17,713 nucleotides of DNA from contig CAYLNH010000142.1 of assembly GCA_964384625.1 (NCBI GenBank), positions 1 through 17,713 on the forward strand. Direction: 5' to 3'. Origin of the DNA: CAYLNH01 sp964384625. GTDB taxonomy: Bacteria; Verrucomicrobiota; Lentisphaeria; JABSQK01. Below the pieces are notes generated by a model, which had not been told where the DNA came from, made no database searches, and worked only from the letters and a program-made list of their open reading frames with translations. Of the stretch, positions 6,700-14,477 are shown piece by piece; within the stretch, counting starts at the first letter, position 1, and the number at the start of each line of letters is the position of its first letter. Made by a program: the position numbers and the translations under genes.

Positions 6700-9420
6700 T
6701 CAGTCCAAGAGACCATCCGGTTCCACTGCCATTTCAGGATTGGGGTTGATGGTGGGATCGGTCTGATTTCGGTATTCCTCAAGATTGCTTTTGCCGTCGC
6801 GATCGGGGTCGGCATCCGGATCAGCTACGCCGGCAGTCGAGAAGTCCAGCCACTTCGAGTACTTGATCTCCTCCGCGTCCTCCAACAGGTCGCCGCTGCG
6901 TTCCGGCTTGAACTTGCGTTCCTTGCTGAACCAGTACATCTCAAACCAGTTCGGCAGGCCGTCCTTGTCGACATCGCCATATTCGCTGTAGAGGAACGGC
7001 TTGGTCTTGCCGAAGTCCGCCTGCCAGTGCTTCGTGAACTCGGTGGAGTGGCAGACAAACCCATTGCTCTCGCGGAATGGTTTGTCGGTGATCGGCTCCG
7101 GGCTTTCCAAACGCACGTCCACCTTGCCGTCGCGGATGACTTCGGCAACAACGGCACCGGGCTTCAGTGGAAACTGCTCACGATGATAACCGGCCGGTGC
7201 GTCGTACTCGATGTTCCGCCCGGGTAGTCGGATCTTGCCGGGCTTTGTCAAAATGGTCAGGACTTCGAGGGCCCGACCGCGGCGGGCGCCTTCGTGGAAC
7301 GGATAGACCTTGGCCCCCCGCGGATACTTGGCGTAGATGAGATAGACGCGATCGTGATCGACCTGCGGTTGCTTGCCGGTCTTCCACCATTGAATGTGGT
7401 AGCCGGTCAGATCGTACAGCGTGTAGCGCGTGTCGTATGCCGGAGCGATGTTCGTGTTTTCGCCGTAGTCATTCCAGGTGATCAACTGCAACAGTGTGGT
7501 CTTCTGTCTACGCATGTCAGCCCACTTGCCCTCAAGCCATTCCGTGCCCTTCGGGGAGTAGGTTTCGAACGGGATATTCTCCTTCTGGTACATGCCGATG
7601 GCCCCGCCCCATTCGGCGCCGGCGGCTTGCACCGCCTTGCCGACGACGGCGCCGTTCCTCACGTGCGAGAAACCGCCGAAGGCCTCGACATACCGGCTCA
7701 AGACCTTTGTCGCTTCCGTCAGCGCGCCTTTGGGCGCCGCCTTCCCATGCTTGAGAAAGAAGTAGCCGACGCCGTAGTGGTAGTAGATGTCCTGCCCAAG
7801 TTTCCGTTCCGCATCCAGGAATGCCTGGCCCATCAGATGCCAGCCCTGCGGCGACGTGATCCACTTCGCTTGTTCGTGCTTTGCCACGCGCGCTTTGCCG
7901 TACATGTACCCGACACAGTTGCAGGTGCTCATATAGCCGAAGACCAGCGGCTTGCCGTCGCGCCGTGCCAGCTTGGGACTCTTGCCGTATTTGTCGAGAA
8001 CATAGCGAACGGTGTCGACGATGCTGCCGCCGCACATGGCGTCGATACAGACGGTCAGCTCGAATGGATAGTCCTTCGTCTCCGCCACTTTGAACAGCAG
8101 GTCCAGCGACTTCCGGGCGTCATTGCCCCCGGCCCAGGCGTTGATGGCAAACCCGTCAATGCCAATCCGCATGGCGCGGCGGATCTCGAGATCGGCGCTT
8201 TCTTCCTGCGTCAGTTCCTTGTCCGGCGGGACCAGATCGAAGTTGCGCACGTGGGCGCCGCGCTTCATCGCGTCGTCCTTGCTCTCATGCCGGAAATGCT
8301 GAGGCAGGTTCAGGCGCTCGTAACGCAGGGGCCCCCGGCCGGCGGGCCAGCAGCCCATGTAGTGGGCAAACACTTTTTTCGGCCGCTTCTTCACCGCACG
8401 CTGCGGCGGCTGCACAATCAGCAGACCGTGTCCGACGTCCGGCCGTAATGTCTCGACGGCAGCAACGGCATGTATGTGCGCCAGCGTGCCGGCCGCCGGC
8501 AGCGAGATCGTGTCGGGAACATCGTACTGCAGCTTCTTGCCGGCCGGCAGCGTGACGCTGTACGGTCCGAGGACCTGCTTATTGTTCTTGCCGTCTACCG
8601 CAACGGTCAACTTCACTTTGACGTCGGCTGCGGCATCCCCGGCATTGCGGAGCAACACCTGGATTCCGGCCGGTTCGTCCGGGGCGTAAACCGCCTTCTC
8701 CGTTTGTACCTGGAGCACGCGGACGGGGCTGATGCGCTCAATCACAAGCCCGGCCAGGAGCAATCGATACGGCGGCAGCTTCCAGCCGGAAAGCTTGCGC
8801 AACTGCAGCTGCTTGTCCTCTTCCTCGTCCAGAAGGAGTTCGTCATCATCTTCGCCCAGACCCCCGCCGGGACCGCCGGCCTGCTTCAATTTCAGCATAT
8901 TCAGGGCGTTCTGGCGTTGGGCGGCGTAGACCTTCCTGGCCTGATGCCGCTTCAGACCGCCCTTGAGATCGAGCATGCTGTCGCCGACGAACCAGCCGGC
9001 CTTGATCAAGACCGGTGGGCCGGCTTTCACGGCGAAATCCATGTACACCGAACGCAGCTTGCCGGGCTTCGGGAACGCCTTCTGCCGTTCAAATCTGCGG
9101 CTCGCTTTGTTCACCTGCAGCACCAATTCAACGGCGTCGACGATGAAGTTGTCATGCGGCGTCGTTGCCACCAGCGCATGGAGTCGATACCGTCCCGGCG
9201 CCAACTTCGTCTTCGACGCGGCCTTGAGGATGGTGCCGCTGCTGCCGGTGGTGAGATCCACGGCGTAACCGCGTTGCGCCGCGCGGGCGGCGGCAATCGC
9301 CTTCTCCGCAGTGCCCGGCGAAGACACGACCGGAATCGGGTCGGCTGCCGGCAACGGTGCATCAGCGGCTGCACATGCAACCGTAAAGGCAGTCAGCAGT
9401 ATCGCGATTCGCTTCGTCAT
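6700..9420 (-). CDS. Exported GH71-like glycosidase with C-terminal calcium-loop repeats
   Basis: A 906-residue exported protein. Residues 1-20 form a signal peptide; Cys16 lies near its end but lacks a good lipobox. Residues 30-345 are two beta-rich regions split by an acidic stretch (EDDDELLLDEEEDK, 190-203). Residues 349-690 form a GH71-like core (VFAHYMGCW, RRAMRIGIDGFAINAW, DGKPLVFGYMS, signature ITWNDYGENT at 647-656). Residues 720-770 (LTILTKP, DAPAG, RDGKV) match the other GH71-like protein here. The C-terminus has two thrombospondin type-3/EF-hand-like calcium loops, DVDKDGLPNWFE (816-827) and DPDADPDRDGKSNLEEY (868-884). The ATG at 9420 overlaps the regulator stop (ATGA) and follows GGGAGG at 8-bp spacing, so translation is probably coupled. 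A start at 9576 would lie inside the regulator gene and remove the signal peptide from the N-terminus. Substrate inferred only as an alpha-glycan. Confidence 0.8.
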   Translation of the reverse strand: MTKRIAILLTAFTVACAAADAPLPAADPIPVVSSPGTAEKAIAAARAAQRGYAVDLTTGSSGTILKAASKTKLAPGRYRLHALVATTPHDNFIVDAVELVLQVNKASRRFERQKAFPKPGKLRSVYMDFAVKAGPPVLIKAGWFVGDSMLDLKGGLKRHQARKVYAAQRQNALNMLKLKQAGGPGGGLGEDDDELLLDEEEDKQLQLRKLSGWKLPPYRLLLAGLVIERISPVRVLQVQTEKAVYAPDEPAGIQVLLRNAGDAAADVKVKLTVAVDGKNNKQVLGPYSVTLPAGKKLQYDVPDTISLPAAGTLAHIHAVAAVETLRPDVGHGLLIVQPPQRAVKKRPKKVFAHYMGCWPAGRGPLRYERLNLPQHFRHESKDDAMKRGAHVRNFDLVPPDKELTQEESADLEIRRAMRIGIDGFAINAWAGGNDARKSLDLLFKVAETKDYPFELTVCIDAMCGGSIVDTVRYVLDKYGKSPKLARRDGKPLVFGYMSTCNCVGYMYGKARVAKHEQAKWITSPQGWHLMGQAFLDAERKLGQDIYYHYGVGYFFLKHGKAAPKGALTEATKVLSRYVEAFGGFSHVRNGAVVGKAVQAAGAEWGGAIGMYQKENIPFETYSPKGTEWLEGKWADMRRQKTTLLQLITWNDYGENTNIAPAYDTRYTLYDLTGYHIQWWKTGKQPQVDHDRVYLIYAKYPRGAKVYPFHEGARRGRALEVLTILTKPGKIRLPGRNIEYDAPAGYHREQFPLKPGAVVAEVIRDGKVDVRLESPEPITDKPFRESNGFVCHSTEFTKHWQADFGKTKPFLYSEYGDVDKDGLPNWFEMYWFSKERKFKPERSGDLLEDAEEIKYSKWLDFSTAGVADPDADPDRDGKSNLEEYRNQTDPTINPNPEMAVEPDGLLD

Positions 9421-10865
9421 GAGGCGCCTCCCTGCATCTGCTCGTTGCAGCACTGCACCTGCAGGCGTAAACGGGCGACAGCTTCTTCCGGACTGATCCT
9501 GCCGGACAACAAGGCGCGTTCGGTGTCGCGCAAACCAAGCCGCCAGCCGCTTGCCGACAGACTGCCGACCGGCCACAACAAGGTCGTGGAACGCAACTGC
9601 TCCAGGAGGGCCTCGCGACCCATCGGGTGCTGGTTCAGGATGTCATCCGTCAACGCTGCAGACAGGATAGGCAGGTTGCCGTTGACCGCGCCGAAGCGTT
9701 TCTGTACGGTCTCGCTGAGCATGTGTTTGACCAGGTCCAGGGCCTTGCCCAACGCCGCAGTCTCGCGGTTGATCGTCAGAAAGGTGAGCTCCGCCGGCCG
9801 CATCGTTCCGGCGCTGACGGGCGCCGCGTGCACCGCCCAGTCAGAATCACAGGTGCGGGCAAACTCAACTGCCTGATAGCTGCAGTGCGACAGATACAAC
9901 AACGCGCCCCGCGCAAACCGCGAAATGTCGTCGTCACGGCCGGCCTTGATTCCGGCATCAGCCAAGCGGGAGAACACATCTTCAGCGGTGTCATCGTCGA
10001 GCACGAAGGCGCCCTGCTCCGAACAACGGAGCGCGCCGGCGGTGATCAACAGGTCATGCAGGTGGCCGGTGCCGCGCATGGCGGCAGCCCCGCGGGCAGA
10101 CAGCTTGGCTTCCGCCTGGCCCGCGGCGGCAAGGAGGTCCTGCACCGTGTTGATGGGGTGATCGGCAACCCCGGTTTCCCGAGCCAGGTCCCGATTGATG
10201 AACAGCACATTCAGGATTACCGAAAACGGCACGCCGCCGAACCCCGTCCCCTGCCGAAGCATCTCCTGCACCGGGCGCAGGCACTCGTCCACATTCACGC
10301 CGAACGCCGTGGGATCGGTCAGCTCGACAAACTGCTCCGGACCGATCGCCTGCATAACCGCCGGCGTGATTAACGCCACATCCACCGAACGATCGCGTAA
10401 GACCTCCTGCGCATGGCCGTCGGCACAGGTCAGGATGTCGATGCGCTCGACGTCGAGCTGCGGCCGCAGCGCGTCCAGTTCCTCACGCCAGATTGTCAGG
10501 TTCTCCGGGTACAGCTCGGTCAGATAAACCGTCAGCACGTCCTGACTCGATTGCGGCCGAGTGAAATAGTCGAGCCCGGGCGTGGCCGCCGGCAGTCCAG
10601 GCGCGGCAGCGCCGGGCACATGTGCCGGCGCATCGTCGGCGACGTAGGAGCCGCTGCGCGGCTGGATGGTAATCAGGCCCTGGGATTCCAACTGTTTCAG
10701 GGCGGCTTCGACAACGCGCTGACTGGCATGATAGAGCTTACGCAGCCGGGTCATCCCGGCCAGCCGTTCGCCCGGCTGCAGTTGTCCGGTACGGATATGA
10801 TCAAGCAGGTCCGACGCGATCCGGTCGGCCTTCCTCGGTCGTTTGATCTTGGCAGCAGCATTCAT
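9417..10865 (-). CDS. GntR-type regulator fused to an ABC solute-binding-protein domain
   Basis: A 482-residue protein without a signal peptide. Residues 10-76 form a GntR-type winged helix (ADRIASDLLDHIRTGQLQPGERLAGMTRL..., VVEAALKQLESQGLI, RSGSYVADD). After a Pro/Ala linker, residues 105-480 resemble an extracellular solute-binding protein of the sugar type: LTVYLTELYPENLTIW, GGVPFSVILNVLFINRDLARETG, TINRETAALGKALDLVKHM and the tail LLSGRISPEEAVARLRLQ. By analogy with LacI-type repressors the binding domain should sense a cytoplasmic sugar; this is inference. Its stop overlaps the start of the GH71-like gene downstream, so that gene is the likely target. The ATG at 10865 follows GGAG at about 7 bp. 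Direct TTNACACCY-type repeats in its own leader may be an autoregulatory site. Confidence 0.8.
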   Translation of the reverse strand: MNAAAKIKRPRKADRIASDLLDHIRTGQLQPGERLAGMTRLRKLYHASQRVVEAALKQLESQGLITIQPRSGSYVADDAPAHVPGAAAPGLPAATPGLDYFTRPQSSQDVLTVYLTELYPENLTIWREELDALRPQLDVERIDILTCADGHAQEVLRDRSVDVALITPAVMQAIGPEQFVELTDPTAFGVNVDECLRPVQEMLRQGTGFGGVPFSVILNVLFINRDLARETGVADHPINTVQDLLAAAGQAEAKLSARGAAAMRGTGHLHDLLITAGALRCSEQGAFVLDDDTAEDVFSRLADAGIKAGRDDDISRFARGALLYLSHCSYQAVEFARTCDSDWAVHAAPVSAGTMRPAELTFLTINRETAALGKALDLVKHMLSETVQKRFGAVNGNLPILSAALTDDILNQHPMGREALLEQLRSTTLLWPVGSLSASGWRLGLRDTERALLSGRISPEEAVARLRLQVQCCNEQMQGGAS

Positions 10866-10880
10866 CGCGACTCCACGGGC

Positions 10881-10900
10881 TTTACACCCTATCTACACCC
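10881..10900. promoter_or_regulatory. Direct-repeat operator candidate in the regulator leader
   Basis: TTTACACCC (10881-10889) and TCTACACCC (10892-10900) are direct repeats spaced 11 bp, about one helical turn, 16-35 bp upstream of the regulator start. A third related sequence, TTAACACCT, lies on the opposite strand at 11123-11115 in front of the small secreted protein gene. Binding by the GntR-type regulator is a guess from position only. No consensus -10/-35 pair for the regulator was found nearby. Confidence 0.3.
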
Positions 10901-11080
10901 CTTATGACGCTTCGCCCCGCAAGTGGTTCCCTTATTTGGCCGGAATTCTCGTGAGTCAGCCTCAATTTAGTCTGGGATCAGGATGGGTGCAGTTGGTGGA
11001 CGGGGCGGCAAACAAGCCGGGATTCTGAGCCGCGGAAACAGACAACAGACATGACCGGCGCCCGGCGTCGGTCGCGAGGG

Positions 11081-11109
11081 TTGCGTTTTGCAGCGTTTTC
11101 GGTTACCTT
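11081..11109 (+). promoter_or_regulatory. Putative promoter of the small FxRGG-repeat protein gene
   Basis: TTGCGT (11081-11086) and TACCTT (11104-11109) are spaced 17 bp, each a partial match to sigma-70 consensus. They lie about 40 bp upstream of the start at 11147. The -10 half is overlapped by a perfect palindrome, a common arrangement for a repressed promoter. Confidence 0.4.
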
Positions 11110-11118
11110 ACGTAAGGT
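11105..11118. promoter_or_regulatory. Perfect 14-bp palindrome, operator candidate
   Basis: ACCTTACGTAAGGT is a perfect 14-bp inverted repeat covering the presumed -10 region. Flanking GGTTA (11101-11105) and TAACC (11121-11125) extend the symmetry imperfectly with a three-base offset. A dimeric transcription factor site is the simplest reading. The divergent GntR-type regulator, 240 bp away, is the obvious candidate binder, but nothing in the sequence proves it. Confidence 0.45.
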
Positions 11119-11146
11119 GTTAACCAGCAACATGGAGGAGCTCAGC

Positions 11147-11524
11147 ATGGCACACAAAGCACTTGGAATTGCGTTGGTCAGCGTCGGTCTTTTCGTTCTG
11201 GCGCTGCCGCTGCCGGCCGGTGAGAAGACCGCCGGAAAGCAGACCGCCGCCGAATCCGCCTCCCGGGAATTGGCGAATCGTCCGGAGGTGCTCTCTTGGG
11301 CGCGCGGCGATGTGTCGCGCGGTGTCGTGACCTTCCGGCGCGGGGGCAAGAACGCCCCGTTGTTCATCTGGGTGCGCGGCGGCAGCAAGGCCGTTGTCAC
11401 CTTCCGCCGCGGCGGCAAGTATGACCCGCTGTTCACCTTTCACCACGGCGGCAACTACGACCCCCTCTTCAACTTCGTCCGGGGCGGCAGCCGGACGCGC
11501 GGTTGTTTCGACTTCCGGCGCTGA
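11147..11524 (+). CDS. Small secreted protein with FxRGG repeats, function unknown
   Basis: A 125-residue protein I do not recognise. Residues 1-24 are a clear signal peptide (hydrophobic core GIALVSVGLFVLALPLPA, cleavage likely after Ala24). Residues 25-60 are a polar spacer. Residues 62-118 consist of five degenerate repeats of 11-12 residues: FRRGGKNAPLFI, WVRGGSKAVVT, FRRGGKYDPLFT, FHHGGNYDPLFN and FVRGGSRTRGC, ending CFDFRR. An aromatic-x-(R/H)-GG-(K/N/S) turn followed by PLF suggests a short beta-hairpin repeat with a basic, aromatic surface. The start at 11147 is fixed by GGAGGAG six bases upstream; an earlier ATG at 11132 has no such site. It could bind an anionic polymer such as a uronic-acid or sulfated glycan, but that is speculative. 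A palindrome over the presumed promoter implies regulated expression. Confidence 0.7.
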   Translation: MAHKALGIALVSVGLFVLALPLPAGEKTAGKQTAAESASRELANRPEVLSWARGDVSRGVVTFRRGGKNAPLFIWVRGGSKAVVTFRRGGKYDPLFTFHHGGNYDPLFNFVRGGSRTRGCFDFRR

Positions 11525-11700
11525 CGGCGTTCTTGTTTCCGGCTAACGCAAAATGGGAACGTGGATCATCCCAAACGCCGCTTAACCAACTGCCATTCCA
11601 GGCTGGACCGTGACCTGCTTTTGTCCTTTGCGGTTGACGGTCCGGGTGTTTCCCGGCAAGATATCTCCTGCTGTACGGCTCAAACACAGGAGAACAATCC

Positions 11701-13407
11701 ATGCTGCGCACCTTCAGCGAACACGATGTCCGTTACTGCGAATCTCTGGCCGGCCGGTGGGACTTCCTTGTTGCTGCCGACAAGAAAGACCGCAAGCGTC
11801 TGCCGGCATCGTACAACCGCACGATCCAGGTGCCGTCGGCCTGGGAATGTCTGCCGGGCCTGGAGAATTACCGCGGCACGGCCTGGTTGCGCCGGAACGT
11901 GGAGATGTGCGAGGGCATGGCTCTGCGCCTGGTGTTCGGCGGCGTCAGCCATACCGGCACGGTATTCGTCGACGGCAAGCAGGAGGGACAGCACTACGAT
12001 GCGTTTACGCCGTGGGACGTGGTCGTCCCGTGCAAGTCATCCGACGATGCGGAAGTGGTGGTGGAGGTCGACAACAGCTTCGGCGACAATTCCGCCCTGC
12101 ACAAAGAGAACGACTACTACAGCTACGGCGGCATTACGCGGCCGGTGGTGGCCGAATACGTGCCGCCGGTGTATATCGATCGCGTCCATGCCAAACCGGT
12201 GAAGCGCGGCCGGGCCTGGGACCTGGAGGTCACGGTACGGCTGAAGAACTGGTCGGCGGCGAGCGGTCGGCGGCAGGTGCAGCTCGGCATTGCCGAGGCC
12301 GAACTGGACCTGGGCCGGGTGACCGTCAGAGCCGGTGCCACCCGGACGCTGAAGGGCGTCCTGAAGGGCTTGGACGTCAATCCCTGGACCTCGGAAACAC
12401 CGCAGTTATACGAACTTGTGGTTTACCTGATAGACGGCGACGAGGTTGTCGACGACCAGATTGATCGGCTTGGTTTCCGGCAGGTCGAGGTGAGGGGCAA
12501 GAAGATTCTGATGAACGGCAAGCCGGTCAAAATGCGCGGCTACAACCGGCATGAGGACCATCCGCAGTTCGGCTGCGCCCTGCCGTTGGCCGCGATGGCT
12601 GCGGACCTGGAGATCATGCGTGATCTCGGCTGCAATTTCATCCGGACCTGTCACTATCCCAACGACATGCGGTTTCTCGATCTGTGCGATGAGCTGGGTT
12701 TCTACGTCTGGGAAGAGTCCCACGCCCGCAACATCCCCTTCAGCCATCCGAAGTTTCGGGAACAGATCAAGACCAATACCGAGGAGATGATCGACTGGCA
12801 TTTCAACCGACCGGCCATCGTGATCTGGGGCTGCCTGAACGAGTGTGACTCGGTCTCCCGCGGCGGCGCCCGGGAACACAAACGGGTGATCGACCTGATC
12901 AAAAAGCTCGATCGCAGCCGCCCGGTCACCTTTGCGTCGAACAAAGCCGACCGCGACCTCTGCCTGGGATACGTCGATATCGTCTCCTGGAACCGCTATG
13001 ACGCCTGGTACGGCGGCGGCCCCGAAGACGTCGAACCGCGACTGCAGACGATCCTGAAGTGGCTGCACTCCAAAGCCAGCCGCGGCGGTAAGGGCAAGCC
13101 CGTCATCATGAGTGAGTTCGGCGGCGGCGCGATCTACGGCAACCGCCGGACCTGTAAGGCCAAATGGAGCGAAGAATACCAGTGCGACTGCCTGGATGAG
13201 TGCCTGCGCGTCTACCTGAATCATCCGGACATTGCCGGCGCCGCGATCTGGCAGTTCTGCGACGTGCGACTGACACAGTCCTGGTGGGGCTCACGGCCGC
13301 GCAATATGAACAATAAAGGGACGGTCGACGAATATCGACGGCCGAAGCTGGCCTATGAAACGGTGAAACGCCGAATGCACGAGGCCCGCGACAAGCAGGA
13401 TCGCTGA
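11701..13407 (+). CDS. Glycoside hydrolase family 2, beta-glucuronidase-like
   Basis: A 568-residue cytoplasmic enzyme (no signal peptide) predicted to cleave terminal beta-linked sugars. Residues 10-155 form the GH2 sugar-binding domain (SLAGRWDF, QVPSAWE, YRGTAWLRR), 156-260 the immunoglobulin-like domain, and 262-560 the TIM barrel. Visible catalytic parts are MRGYNRHEDHP (278-288), IWGCLNEC with acid/base Glu381, and VIMSEFGG with nucleophile Glu472. Asn537-Asn538-Lys539-Gly540 followed by RRPK matches the position of the N-x-K motif that holds the carboxylate in beta-glucuronidases, so a uronic acid substrate is favoured over galactose. The length is slightly short for the group (about 600). 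AGGAG lies 9 bases before the ATG. The gene ends 5 bp from the convergent khpB stop, with no visible terminator between them. Confidence 0.85.
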   Translation: MLRTFSEHDVRYCESLAGRWDFLVAADKKDRKRLPASYNRTIQVPSAWECLPGLENYRGTAWLRRNVEMCEGMALRLVFGGVSHTGTVFVDGKQEGQHYDAFTPWDVVVPCKSSDDAEVVVEVDNSFGDNSALHKENDYYSYGGITRPVVAEYVPPVYIDRVHAKPVKRGRAWDLEVTVRLKNWSAASGRRQVQLGIAEAELDLGRVTVRAGATRTLKGVLKGLDVNPWTSETPQLYELVVYLIDGDEVVDDQIDRLGFRQVEVRGKKILMNGKPVKMRGYNRHEDHPQFGCALPLAAMAADLEIMRDLGCNFIRTCHYPNDMRFLDLCDELGFYVWEESHARNIPFSHPKFREQIKTNTEEMIDWHFNRPAIVIWGCLNECDSVSRGGAREHKRVIDLIKKLDRSRPVTFASNKADRDLCLGYVDIVSWNRYDAWYGGGPEDVEPRLQTILKWLHSKASRGGKGKPVIMSEFGGGAIYGNRRTCKAKWSEEYQCDCLDECLRVYLNHPDIAGAAIWQFCDVRLTQSWWGSRPRNMNNKGTVDEYRRPKLAYETVKRRMHEARDKQDR

Positions 13408-13412
13408 CGCGA

Positions 13413-14399
13413 TCATCCCTCGGGGGCAAGCACCACCTTCACGCGGCGGCGACCGTCATCCCGCGGCTCCTCGTCATCCGTAATATGGACGGCGTTGTCA
13501 TCGGCCAGGATATCCCTGGCAGCCTGGCACTCGCGCTCGGTCATCCACGGCAAGGTAACGGTTTCGCCCCAACGCTTGACTTCCTTGGCGGCGTCGGTCG
13601 CCTGTTGGCGGGCGCGTTCGAGGCTTTCTGCGGGCGGCTGTTGGGGTGCCGGCGGACGATCCCGGCTGTCCCGCCGATCGCGCCGATCGCGCCGATCCCG
13701 GCCGTTGCGGCCGCGGTTGTCCCGCCGATCATCGCGGTTCCGGCCGCCGCGTCGATCATCGCGTCGCCCGCGGTCGCGGTCGCGGTCGCGGTCGCGGCTG
13801 TCTTCGCGCCGGCGTTCTCGAGGTTCTTCGCGTGCTTCCGGGGCCTCCGGTTCGGTCTCCGGTTCTTCAGCGGCGGTCTGCTCCTCGACCTGCGGCTCTT
13901 CACGGGCCTCGACCTCGTCGGGCTCAGCCGGTGCCGGCGCTGCCGGTTCGTCATCGATGACTTCCGGCGGCGGCTCTTCGTCTGCCGCCGTTTCCGCCGG
14001 AGGTTCGGCTTGGGTCGCTTCCCGACGCCGGCCACCGTCAGAGCGGCCTTTGCCGTCAGAGCGGCCTTTGCCGTCAGAGCGGCCTTTGCCGTCAGGGCGG
14101 CTTCTGCCGCCTTTGCGGCCTTTGCGCTTGCGCGTCGGCTTCTCGTAACCGTCGATGTTAATCTGGATCCGCGCGTCGAAATCGGCGTCCTTACGCAGAA
14201 TACTGTTCAACAGCAATTGAATTGCGGAAAGCGTCCGGCCCTTGCGGCCGATGATGCGTCCGGCCTCGTCGGAGGCGACGGTGAGGACGATGGTATCGTC
14301 TTTGCTCTCGGAGTTGACGGTTGCCTGCAGTCCAAGCAACTGGATCAGTTGGCTCAGGTTCTGGGCCGCCTGTTGCTCATGCTTCGGGTCGATGGCCAT
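13413..14399 (-). CDS. khpB: KhpB/Jag-type KH-domain RNA-binding protein with long disordered insert
   Basis: A cytoplasmic RNA-binding protein encoded after yidC, as in many bacteria. Residues 10-82 of 328 form the KH domain with GRIIGRKG at 47-54. Residues 85-260 are low complexity: a basic patch, GRSDGK repeats, a Pro/Glu/Ala acidic stretch, then Arg/Asp-rich repeats, ending with Pro/Gln. Residues 262-328 correspond to the R3H region (AKEVKRWGETVTLPWMTERE...RRRVKVVL), but the Arg-x3-His signature is not visible where expected, so that domain looks degenerate. The Jag_N domain is also absent. The ATG at 14399 was chosen because AGGAG lies 11 bases upstream; an in-frame ATG at 14435 adds 12 residues with no ribosome-binding site. 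It follows yidC by 78 bp. The exact RNA targets are unknown. Confidence 0.88.
   Translation of the reverse strand: MAIDPKHEQQAAQNLSQLIQLLGLQATVNSESKDDTIVLTVASDEAGRIIGRKGRTLSAIQLLLNSILRKDADFDARIQINIDGYEKPTRKRKGRKGGRSRPDGKGRSDGKGRSDGKGRSDGGRRREATQAEPPAETAADEEPPPEVIDDEPAAPAPAEPDEVEAREEPQVEEQTAAEEPETEPEAPEAREEPRERRREDSRDRDRDRDRGRRDDRRGGRNRDDRRDNRGRNGRDRRDRRDRRDSRDRPPAPQQPPAESLERARQQATDAAKEVKRWGETVTLPWMTERECQAARDILADDNAVHITDDEEPRDDGRRRVKVVLAPEG
13771..13797. repeat. 6-bp repeats encoding Arg-Asp tract in khpB
   Basis: Four and a half copies of CGGTCG encode the RDRDRDRD segment of KhpB. Nearby, 9-bp CGCCGATCG repeats at about 13672-13696 encode another Arg/Asp tract. Units are multiples of three, so copy-number change would keep the frame. 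Confidence 0.75.
14037..14108. repeat. 18-bp tandem repeats in khpB, four copies
   Basis: GTCAGAGCGGCCTTTGCC occurs perfectly at 14037, 14055 and 14073, with a diverged fourth copy at 14091-14108. It encodes six-residue GRSDGK units in the linker between the KH domain and the acidic region. The near-identity of three copies at the DNA level suggests recent expansion. Confidence 0.85.
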
Positions 14400-14477
14400 G
14401 TTGTGGTGGTCTCCTGTTTCAGTCAACCGCGACATCGGTATGGCGTCGCGGCCGGGAGTGGTGTTCCCTGGAATTGT

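Noticed and set aside
6198..7227. Open frames through the 123-bp repeats on both strands
   Set aside because: The period is 41 codons, so frames stay open by arithmetic. There is no ribosome-binding site and the frames continue into sequence that belongs to the GH71-like gene on the other strand or in another frame.
7294..9876. Plus-strand open frames of 384 and 468 codons opposite the GH71-like gene and the regulator
   Set aside because: They mirror the codon structure of the genes on the minus strand and contain no family motif.
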